From the IMG/VR virus record IMGVR_UViG_3300036980_000720, positions 1 to 25,376 of that record: a stretch of DNA of 25,376 bases. One strand, written 5' to 3'. The position numbers and the translations under genes were made by a program. Below, in pieces: positions 10,901 to 16,270 of the stretch. A model generated the notes under the pieces. That model was not told the origin of the DNA and searched no databases. It saw only the letters and a program-made list of their open reading frames with translations. The stretch comes from a virus. Positions within the stretch are counted from its first letter, which is position 1; each line of letters starts with the position of its first letter.

Positions 10901-12011
10901 CGAGCATCCCGACCTGGATGCCGAGCTCGAGGACGATGTTGATGCCGGGGTCGGTCGAGAGCGGCTGGCCGCTGGTGAGGAACTGGAGCTCGTCGTCCCC
11001 GATGTTCGGGTTCGCCATGATCGTCGACACGATCCGGGGATCGAGGTCATACAGCTTGGCGGCCATGTTCGTCCACGTCTCGCCCTTGGCGACCGCGGCG
11101 GCGGCGATGCGCTCCGCCGTGGTGCGGTCCCCGCCGATGAGGTTCGCGGTGATGAACGACGTGACGTTGCCGGTGGTGAGCTGGATCGCGCCCGTCTGCG
11201 CGATCTGGCGGAGCTCGGCGCCGCGGTTCCCCGCGTTCGTGTCGCGCCACCACTTCATCGCACCGTCGAACACGCCCCACACCGCGTCTCCGACCGCGTT
11301 CGCGCCGTCGATGATCGTGTCGATGGGGGTCTTGTCCTCGTCGGCCGGGCCCGCGACCTGTTCCCCGAACATGGCGCCCGGCTGCTGCTCGTAGCGGCCG
11401 GTCCCGGAGGCCACGGAGGAGAGGAGCGCGAGGAGCCCCTCCCGGCCCCAGCTCGCCGCGTTCGCCACGGTGATCGGTGCCGTCGCGATGGGGATGCCGA
11501 ACGGACCCTCGATCGAGCCTCCCCGCTGCTCGCCGCTGGTGAGCCCGGCGAAGGCGCCGAGCGGCGAGTTGGACACGGCCTCCACGCCCTGCCCGAACAA
11601 GGACAGGTTCACCCGCTCCGGGAAGCCGACGGCCGCCTGGTCGGCCACGGCCGCCGGGCCCGCGAAGGCGGCGGAGGGCCGGCCGAGCCGCGGGATGGCG
11701 GTCGTGGTGCCCGGCATCGGGCCGTTGTACCGGACCGCGGTGGGGCCCCCCGACGGCTGAACCTCACCCGGGTAGGCACGGGGAACCTCCCGCCAGACGA
11801 CCTCGGGGGCGGGGTCGTAGCGGAGGCCCCCCGTGCGGCGCCCCGTCGAGGCGAGCGTCGCCCGTGGGGCGCGGATGATCTGCTCGTAGACGGGGCGCCC
11901 CATCGAGAGGGCGCGGTCGAGTGCGGCCCCGGCGCCCCGCGGCGCGACCGGCGTGGGCCCGGCGTAGGACTTCTCCGGCGAGTAGCCCGACTCGTCCCAA
12001 AAGTCGGTCAC
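1908..12011 (-). CDS. Giant 3367-aa polyvalent-type protein with DdrB-like ParB domain
   Basis: One uninterrupted gene of 3367 codons, about 360 kDa. The GTG start overlaps the upstream stop (GTGA). The first ~1350 residues are mostly helical with a hydrophobic Gly/Ala stretch near 355-405. A Pro/Ala-rich linker follows at about 1350-1404, then several small mixed domains. The clearest module, about 1945-2110, resembles the ParB-superfamily domain of DdrB-type polyvalent proteins: ELQPRDR at 1969-1975 and GNGRT at 2025-2029 after a hydrophobic strand, then PVLVREVP. Helices follow to about 2300. The last ~650 residues are rich in Trp and aromatics. They contain HPLLYWPISYQIK near 3177 and a hydrophobic segment near 3243-3266 that could contact membrane. 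Polyvalent proteins are known as large phage proteins thought to enter the host with DNA. Its site between portal and scaffold fits a virion or ejection role. I see no RNA-polymerase, helicase, methylase or HExxH peptidase motif. Confidence 0.9.
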   Translation of the reverse strand: MTDFWDESGYSPEKSYAGPTPVAPRGAGAALDRALSMGRPVYEQIIRAPRATLASTGRRTGGLRYDPAPEVVWREVPRAYPGEVQPSGGPTAVRYNGPMPGTTTAIPRLGRPSAAFAGPAAVADQAAVGFPERVNLSLFGQGVEAVSNSPLGAFAGLTSGEQRGGSIEGPFGIPIATAPITVANAASWGREGLLALLSSVASGTGRYEQQPGAMFGEQVAGPADEDKTPIDTIIDGANAVGDAVWGVFDGAMKWWRDTNAGNRGAELRQIAQTGAIQLTTGNVTSFITANLIGGDRTTAERIAAAAVAKGETWTNMAAKLYDLDPRIVSTIMANPNIGDDELQFLTSGQPLSTDPGINIVLELGIQVGMLVAGGIAVKGLQGAAMAPRVLGLGGVGRGVAVGVKGIDTLWRINSGITLSGWGVRGAELAAKETALLLGNQAWVDHLDKLLWEMPLSTNPGLNLIDGFGTHALRRTNPITGEKGWVLPEILKGDIYAGEGRSAVGVSLRGVGDAPTTGALSHLPDAISKRIILGERPVEALRVAGVDADIPIPLRTGTALARIGKVSLDDIINRVTNKIGWEPEAVRAVFGDRPLPDGSMPISDVNELRNALLYQALSEVRDRAGDSARALNPAVGISAFSAEWVTAHIADAAKLLENAVVKGDTGWLVKRFRETYWNHGGGDASEIGMEPMYGSFDAMTSFLQFRGWTWQSQFAVETIAKAKAEGRQIAREDWTLALAERIDAPRVKAAIDTMNKRGLKPEDTVPAQLLNMIRLAMPSLVLHPELRPGPRKGWTPRMTRKRLEEIMGAQLKTENAVRATEARFPQGERPPITADQIEAQMVPEMAKAAGMPEDMVKDLMPFLDDTAPEGAVIPESIVKWDAAERNVPFTVALSSRTGALLHAMSVFEERLADAQIRGGLIVGLEEFANRIKGRPGAAPIIEAITGATQSLQRPPRDDFLARQPAAAEFWRNTMVEALEYFEKDLDTLLDDPVVALQTVVTRERPTLLPPGANAGVLEEAAMLLDRLRRDVTDVTDADLALLSDPLAPVWEKLAILRDRGLAMDPPLTVDERALLERMGKPGAELFHDDLLRVNGESRDFTAADVADLEAKALAMNQTLADAAAQVEGYANRLSMKPGSGVANDVDDFMRRARVLGEEVYTFGPATPKTLSEEMSRTTHRVPRWIKAVVGDPWFSFKVASPAPRIAQAKRTATDLLSNHAAQLRKLDIEEARLRAGLGPENVDWNPTPSRKGLTENKAKAAQLELDEASPGIASFIDKDPETGKWQVWQERISWHTVNTSIAAPKGEGKAAADAALAAYRLAHPEARLARAYQLSTSKGIESWAIQTGRPKTPAGRAAAAPPPEPPPGAGAPPAEAPPAPGTGEVAPDAIPGAPAAPEPVPAAGAAIQAAYDAGNIAEGQRLNVEEGIARGGTAESGGAMKPDGLKALIADAKAKNDRLDALAAAGERPIEVPRSDGQGSILVGPDVRRPGKWMSGYIDPDGTPTGHVEADSYREALENVRGFADVDAIEAAHAAEAPKPVELPDGRMAEVVAETPEGTTVRPVEGGELVEVPKQDAGALSTRAITAAFEYTFGRSRPNEMRGGRWVDPSEEANQAVIAQAQAALVASGREPTWVLQWGSRSGHIVKVRWENGLPIPDEPLRDLTDKLTGSEPLSGAMKEGVPLTKFTALTKEGIDLEEGYRRESHKNTSGYYWNRANQKRLADARKWLEKEPPYEEPVTKAVSDARSLAITNPELLPRKTPAPEVPPPIKASNATMRQLAHDRLDGVISSNEQEIERIKNSVHGQSPSDLAQIKSMERTIRAAKKDLAESLAKYPDEPAPAVPGPKVTTVAGATSVEFPDGSSIEFLPGGKVRENRPGEAYRQWSSKTAAAKRLNNETPGRWGEVLAALKKSSEAEEAADAAENALLAGRGKETGFPDPYDETKTIPATFRVVELDELVSSDQPGYRTELQPRDRAGRLASDEQVVEMARQMGVEPRASTDLMLRSESGAEGVLVTDPDLNVIAGNGRTMAMRLAGGPMAEMMKETIVARAEEFGVDPAVVAGMKRPVLVREVPADIASAQLAAALNVATGGMSISETAARVAREITPNDVGAIDFGRSKDLASALDTEEGIRFAKRILSKLTQREQAQYLTPKGGLNKQGIDLVQAALMSKLMRDPATNRIVTEFFETADTDVGRVRNGLLGALKPLLEAHALIETGNRFPNLAIGDSLAPAIDQLINLRGQALTASEIRDVLASPRMFESADDAFARELALVLHTARSQTEITEFFTEYANAVKNSEDPTALGMFGAPTALPKWQIANNALKEINGRRMDAEAKKGGMGLGEVEVIRPFTNAEGDVPLSGDRMGETGITNPPVLESPVLADAAAAAADAARRVEGAQNVINRSVGAPGRTLDDGTVDNLADLEGLTRSDAVVVDVQPKEAVPPPLFEEVTSIPHAEAVADDVALAAALDSSPAHVVVSDARAPLTAALKEHAGAVPTPPDPKGPRNLEFHRPDEAARIERLEQKRIEIIGRMTEAQRIIDEADTPGALTETTSVPWNDPELAALWTRFAQVPDTNDVAIRLAFGEDFNGPPTLGEIMAAVDSIDKAMYGDLSPAEAQQLRIALMELGENTLRKAGGESSPAAQARRDRMMELVAKGRARGESAPVVVDDPAILPAALDDLAARLAGKIEAFGGDPIEGFTGYQLGILPRRSKFDRAPLTPRIQYRDLMGEFKDLIDQANATVPGLGDDLLEGPIRTLPKRISDARFSRSVVQMVDLAFGPRHEKALARAAKERFVSEIAEIVGPGADIAAIDRDVKAIITSIHEWMQIGWGMGPFKVPIHRRLSTVSPAEWNKQARDALKAIHSGELPPWWNMVEQQPGGIERVWLLADNRFREWLRQSKPGLLTDLDRLWYRSSVGRGAGELKRDLNVLYNFGRFILDARWHALEFIETDALLIGRDGLTTYRRFAKMQGGTRGAMTMQGTTAGPSVMPPMWSEVDRAAARRGWAWWASQMEEIGVYGRARDNAILAAMKKESPQELERVLLAWAKQDPILNSTLKTFGETPDQWLDRLVRDWQAFDVITDPRAWARLKAGGRGKLLGKFGDELGAEKAAKLAEKDAYPGIPEIERAIGESRNDPRVVALYERLREINNSMYDDLAAVFYGQPDRSNFQRLLNHPLLYWPISYQIKATKWLARVLFDSAFGVDTGAGGAVVLSNVHDRHIERYNTDPAYRKWFEQHKTLLFIGQMLLPITPFDIGVSLAPWTRIALNMASGDDYSRNVFSVGPGYTYFSLLPRLFFEENKAGGVFNAEGPLGGVGDVGETTLPLTIPIKPASKSALDQANADAIRNSLIEAGQPIPETNPTRGN

Positions 12012-15000
12012 TTCGGCACCGGCTTGTAGACCGGCCGCAGGACTGGAGTCTCACGGCTCGGCGTGGGCGGGCGCGGGCTGGGGGTTACTGTCGCGGGCAG
12101 ATCGTTGATGCGCCCGAGCGGGCCGGTGTAGAGCGGCACCGGCGTTCTGGACCCGGGCGGAGGCGCGGCCGGCGCCCGCGGCTTGATGTCGACTGGCGTG
12201 ACCGGCCGGATCGTGGGTGTGACCGGCCGCACCGTCGGGCTGATCGTGAAGCCGGTCGCCGGGTTGACGGTGGGCGAGCCCTTCGGGACGAACGTAGCCG
12301 GGCCCGGGACGCTGTTGACGGCGGGCACTCCGACCGGAAGCGGACCCGTTCGCAGCTTGGCGGCCCCGATCATGCCCGGGGTGATCGCGCCCTGGAGAGT
12401 CGAGGAGCCCAGGATGCCGCGGAGGCGTCCGGCAGCCGACAGGTCCGGGGGCGGGACGTTCATGTCGTCCTCGTACCAGCGGTCGCGGGCGATGCCCCGG
12501 TTCGAGGAGCTCGAGGCCGGGACCAGATCGGACTTCCACCGCTTCGAGACGGGGTCGTAGTAGCTGTCCCGGTCGACGTTCCGGGCCCCGCCGGTGCCCC
12601 GGGCCCGGGCGAGCCGGGCGGCGCGCTGGGCAACGGTGGCGGCGACTTCGTTGTAGGGCCGCTGGATCATCTCGCCGTTCGTGCCGATCGTGTCTCGGGA
12701 CTCGCGCTCCGGACGGCCCGTGAGCGGGCGCCAGGTGTCGATCGCTCCGTCGTACCGGGAGATCGTCCAGTCGAAGTCCAGTCCCTTCGCCCCGGTGCCG
12801 ACCTCCGCGGCGCCCCGGGCGTCGTCGACGCGCCAGAACCGGGTGTACTTCCACATCTCGGCCGGCAGCGGGCCGACCTTGCCGTCGGCGCCGTACATCC
12901 CGAGCGAGCCGTCCTCCTGAAAGCCGAAGGTGGCCGACGGCTGCTGGCCGAACCGCGTGGGGAGGTCGGGGTCGAGCATGACCGTGGGCGGGGTGCCGCC
13001 CTCGGAGAGTCGAAGCCAGATCGCTCCGGCCGAGCCCGGGGGCTCCACGCTGACCCACGTCGAGTAGCCGCGGGTCCAGCCGCCGGCGCCGTCCGGGATC
13101 CAGCCAAAGACCTTCTGCGAGTAGAGCGGGATGCCCTGCCCCGTGGCGAAGCGGAGCCCGCCGGTGCGGGCCGTGTTCGCCGTCTGCGGGCGCGATGGCT
13201 GGCCCGGGCCCGCGGAGGTTCTCCGGGGCTCGCGGTCGTTGGGCCCGCCGATGATGACCTTGCCGCCCGAGAACGTGGTGACGACGGCCGTGACGGTCGC
13301 GGTGAGCGACTGGCTGGGCCTGAGCCAGAGCTGCGTGTTCTGCTTCGGGGTGCCGGTCTGCTCTCGCTCGAGCGCGGCGTCGAGGCTGGGGTCGTCGTTG
13401 TAGGTGATGACCGGGGAGAGCTCGTTCCGGTAGGCGAAGGCCATGACCTCCTGCCCGTTCTCGATCCGGGTGACGGGGGCGAAGTCGGTGGGCCGGTCGA
13501 ACGGGGTGACGAGCACGGTCTGACCGCCCGCGTTCTGCGTCCAGTAGGCGCCCGTGCCCTTCGCCACGTCGTCGTGGAGCTGCACGTTGCGGACGGCGGG
13601 GGTGCCGTCGACGCCCTGGTACTGGTCGTAGGTCAGGACGCCGGTTTCGATCGCCCACATGATCCGGTCGCCGTCCATGTTGAGCGGGTCGTCGGGGTTG
13701 AGCGGGTCGGGCTGGAAGGGGGCGATCTTGTCGATGTCGGAGGAGAGCCGGTCGAACTGCTCCGGGGTGAGCGGGGAGGTCATGTTCTCGCGGGACGTGG
13801 AGACGATCGACGGGTCGCCCTCGATGCCGCCGGCGTCGCGGATGAGGAGCTGCTGCTGGCGGGTGGCCGCGATGTAGGTCGCGATGTTCCCGGTCAGGAG
13901 GGCGTCCTGCTTGTCGCGCTCGAGGGCGGCGAAGCGGTCGCCGTACTCGTCCATGACGAGCCCGCGGTTGAGCCGGGCGAGGGCCTTCTCCTTGGAGAAC
14001 CGCTCGCCGGCGGCCTGGAGCGCGGCCTTGGCCGTCGGCGCGTTCATCCGCCACGCATCCCACGCCGCGATGCCCGCGGTGAGGAACTGGCGGTGGAGGT
14101 CGGGGCTGTACGCGACCTCGAACTCGTTGCCGTTCTTGTCGAGGAACAGCCAGGTCGTCGCGCCGAGCTGCTCCGCCGCGTCGAGGCGGGCCACGTTCTT
14201 GTTGAACCACCCGCGCTCGGTCGAGTTGGAGGCGTTGATCGAGAGGGCGGAGAGGATCGAGCCCTTCGGGATCGGGCGCCCGTTCACGTCCTTGGTCGCA
14301 CCGGCGACGACCTTCCACGGCTCACCCGGGAAGATGACCTTGGCGATGCCCTTGATCGTGCCCTTCGGCTCGCCGTCGCCGCTACCGCCGCCGCCGCCGG
14401 ACCCGCCCAGCGCCTTGAGGTCGCGGATCGTCGCCGCGATCTGCCGGGCCCGCTGGCTGCCCGGGACCATCGAGCGCATCGTGCTCTCGTAGAACCGGAT
14501 GAGCTGCCCGACGCTGGCCTTGCCCTTGTTCACGTCGTCGCGCAGCTTGTCCTCCGCCAGCGAGAACCGGGTCATCACGAGACGCTGCTCCGCGTCGGCG
14601 CGCTCGCGGGAGCCCGCGGGGGCCTCCTTCACGGCCCGCTCGAGATCCTTGAGGTACTGCGCGTCGGTGATCTTGCCCCGCTGCCAGCGGTCGTAGATGT
14701 CGGCGTGGGCCGTCGCGAGCGTGTCGGACCGGATCGCCTTGGTCAGATCCTCGCGCTGGCGGGCGAGGGCTTCGTACTTCGGGGAGCCCGGGACGAGGAG
14801 CCCGAGCTGCGCGTCGATCGCGGCGAGGAACTTCTTGCCCTGCGGGTCGCGCCCCTGCTGGTAGTCCTGGGCGAGCACAGCCATGTACTCGTCGTTCTTC
14901 CGGCCGACGAGGTCGTCCATCGTCCGCTTCCAGTCGTCGGCGTCCGGGGCCCCGACCGACGCGGTCATGGCGCCCTTGACGTACTCGATGAGCTGGTCGG

Positions 15001-15505
15001 TGGTGAGGAAGCCGGCGTTGAGCTGCTCCACCATGTCGCCGTAGCGGGTCTGGCGGAGGTCGGCCTGTGAGGAGAGGATGCGGTACTGGAGTTCGCGCTG
15101 CTGCTCGTTGTCAGGCGCCATCGAGTTGAGGCGCATCTGGTCGTGAGCGAGGAGCGCCTCCGTCGCGGCGATCCGGGCGGAGGAGCTCGCGGCCACGTTG
15201 ACCTGGTTGACGAGGGCGTTGCGGGCGATCGTGTACTGCGCGTCCTCGAGCTTGTTCTTGGCCGTGATCCAGCCGATCGAGCCGGTCGTCTCGAGGGACA
15301 GGGCCTTCTCGAGCGACGCGAGGTAGGCGGCGTCGGGCACGGTTCCGTTCTGCCAGCCGACCGCGACCGCGTACGCCTCCGTCGCGTTGAGGGACGCGAC
15401 ATCGGTCATCTGGTAGCGGCCGAGCCCGCCGCGGGACGAGCCGAACGGATCGAGGCTTCCGAGCCCGGCGAACGATCCTCCGCGGCTGATGCGGAAGGTG
15501 GGCAC
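12008..15505 (-). CDS. Putative internal virion protein with ~55-residue helical repeats, 1165 aa
   Basis: GTG start at 15505 with AGGAGG 5-6 nt upstream. The stop overlaps the start of the giant gene by 4 bp, so the two are probably translationally coupled. Residues 51-367 hold about six degenerate helical repeats, beginning near 51, 107, 162, 215, 274 and 327. The best pair begins WQNGTVPDAAYLASLEKAL and WQRGKITDAQYLKDLERAV. A Gly/Ser linker follows at 367-378. The middle (about 380-1000) is a mixed alpha/beta region with many Trp and Asp residues. The last ~150 residues are Pro/Thr/Arg-rich, with the short repeat RPVTPTIRPVTP. There is no signal peptide, membrane segment or catalytic signature I recognise. 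Being coupled to the giant gene and close to the portal gene suggests a protein of the portal vertex, inner core or ejection machinery. This is inference. Confidence 0.8.
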   Translation of the reverse strand: MPTFRISRGGSFAGLGSLDPFGSSRGGLGRYQMTDVASLNATEAYAVAVGWQNGTVPDAAYLASLEKALSLETTGSIGWITAKNKLEDAQYTIARNALVNQVNVAASSSARIAATEALLAHDQMRLNSMAPDNEQQRELQYRILSSQADLRQTRYGDMVEQLNAGFLTTDQLIEYVKGAMTASVGAPDADDWKRTMDDLVGRKNDEYMAVLAQDYQQGRDPQGKKFLAAIDAQLGLLVPGSPKYEALARQREDLTKAIRSDTLATAHADIYDRWQRGKITDAQYLKDLERAVKEAPAGSRERADAEQRLVMTRFSLAEDKLRDDVNKGKASVGQLIRFYESTMRSMVPGSQRARQIAATIRDLKALGGSGGGGGSGDGEPKGTIKGIAKVIFPGEPWKVVAGATKDVNGRPIPKGSILSALSINASNSTERGWFNKNVARLDAAEQLGATTWLFLDKNGNEFEVAYSPDLHRQFLTAGIAAWDAWRMNAPTAKAALQAAGERFSKEKALARLNRGLVMDEYGDRFAALERDKQDALLTGNIATYIAATRQQQLLIRDAGGIEGDPSIVSTSRENMTSPLTPEQFDRLSSDIDKIAPFQPDPLNPDDPLNMDGDRIMWAIETGVLTYDQYQGVDGTPAVRNVQLHDDVAKGTGAYWTQNAGGQTVLVTPFDRPTDFAPVTRIENGQEVMAFAYRNELSPVITYNDDPSLDAALEREQTGTPKQNTQLWLRPSQSLTATVTAVVTTFSGGKVIIGGPNDREPRRTSAGPGQPSRPQTANTARTGGLRFATGQGIPLYSQKVFGWIPDGAGGWTRGYSTWVSVEPPGSAGAIWLRLSEGGTPPTVMLDPDLPTRFGQQPSATFGFQEDGSLGMYGADGKVGPLPAEMWKYTRFWRVDDARGAAEVGTGAKGLDFDWTISRYDGAIDTWRPLTGRPERESRDTIGTNGEMIQRPYNEVAATVAQRAARLARARGTGGARNVDRDSYYDPVSKRWKSDLVPASSSSNRGIARDRWYEDDMNVPPPDLSAAGRLRGILGSSTLQGAITPGMIGAAKLRTGPLPVGVPAVNSVPGPATFVPKGSPTVNPATGFTISPTVRPVTPTIRPVTPVDIKPRAPAAPPPGSRTPVPLYTGPLGRINDLPATVTPSPRPPTPSRETPVLRPVYKPVPK
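14366..15355 (-). repeat. Six degenerate ~55-residue repeats within the 1165-aa protein
   Basis: Protein-level repeat with units starting near residues 51, 107, 162, 215, 274 and 327, a spacing of 53-59. The shared pattern is WxxGxI, then DxxYLxxLExAh, a turn often containing VPGS, then a second helix rich in Arg/Glu/Leu. Copies 1 and 5 match best; copies 2-4 and 6 are recognised mainly from phase, the VPGS/MAPD turn and the LNAG or VNKG opening. Confidence 0.6.
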
Positions 15506-15514
15506 GGGGGCCTC

Positions 15515-16261
15515 CTACTTCTTGACGGCCTTGTACTTCGGCGCGGCGGGCTTGGCCGCGTTGACCTTCTTGGCGGCGGTGGCCTTGGCGGCGACGGGAG
15601 CCTTCTTCGGGGCAGACTTGATGACGCCGCCACGGCCCTCGTAGAGAGCGGGCTTCCCGACCGTCCCTGCCTGGCGGCCGGACGATACGGTCCTGGTAAC
15701 GCCCGTGCTTGACGTGACCTTCTGGAAGGACGGGGTGCTTCGCTCCAGCTTGCCCTTCTGGATCGCCGCGAACCGGGCCCGGGCGCTGGCCGTGGTGACG
15801 CTGGTCCGCGGGTTCGACTCGTAGAGCGTGCCCGACGGTTGGGGCGAGCCGCCCTCCGAGACGCGACGGTACCCCCCGGAGGGGGTGCGGACGTTGTACG
15901 ACCCGGGCTGCGTACGCGGGGGCGCTGTCGGCCGCGGGGCCCGGACGGCGGCGGGAGGCGGTGGCGGCTGGGGCGACCGGCGGGACGGAGGCGGCGGGGC
16001 GCTACCTCCCGTGCGCCCGGGCGGTGTCACGTCGACGCGATCGGGTGGCGGGAGCTCGCCGGCGCTGCCCGACATATCCGTGAACGGCACGGCGTACGGG
16101 TCGTCGCTGTACCCGATGTTGTACCGGGACAGGTCGCCGGAGGCGCGCATCTTTGGGGCCGGAAGCGCGCCCGACTCCCTGCGCGAACGCTGGGCGACGA
16201 CGGCCTGGACTTCCGACTGGCGGGCCGCGACCGCGGCTTCCTTTTCTTCCTTCGTCGCCAT
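15515..16261 (-). CDS. Pro-rich protein with histone-like Lys/Ala tail, 248 aa
   Basis: ATG start at 16261, preceded by AGGAG, which overlaps the portal stop region. Residues 1-30 form a charged helix (MATKEEKEAAVAARQSEV). Residues 70-125 are largely disordered, with runs of Pro, Arg and Ser. The region after about 125 has short YNVRTPSGGYRRV-like segments. The last 35 residues are a Lys/Ala/Pro tail (KKAPVAAKATAAKKVNAAK) resembling histone H1 or bacterial histone-like tails. It has no globular domain I can name. The ten-base gap to the portal gene and nine-base gap to the 1165-aa gene place it in the same operon. A basic, disordered protein here could bind packaged DNA or line the portal channel; this is inference from composition. 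Confidence 0.75.
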   Translation of the reverse strand: MATKEEKEAAVAARQSEVQAVVAQRSRRESGALPAPKMRASGDLSRYNIGYSDDPYAVPFTDMSGSAGELPPPDRVDVTPPGRTGGSAPPPPSRRSPQPPPPPAAVRAPRPTAPPRTQPGSYNVRTPSGGYRRVSEGGSPQPSGTLYESNPRTSVTTASARARFAAIQKGKLERSTPSFQKVTSSTGVTRTVSSGRQAGTVGKPALYEGRGGVIKSAPKKAPVAAKATAAKKVNAAKPAAPKYKAVKK

Positions 16262-16270
16262 GACGTTCTC

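Noticed and set aside
1908-12011. N4-type virion RNA polymerase
   Set aside because: The length is similar, but I find no T/DxxGR motif in a polymerase-like context and no other catalytic motif of that family. The GNGRT motif fits the ParB-like domain better.
9666-15070. Long plus-strand frames of 787 and 1049 codons (9666-12029 and 11921-15070)
   Set aside because: Same antisense effect, opposite the giant and 1165-aa genes. Low-complexity basic/acidic translation, no ribosome sites, and no sensible domains.
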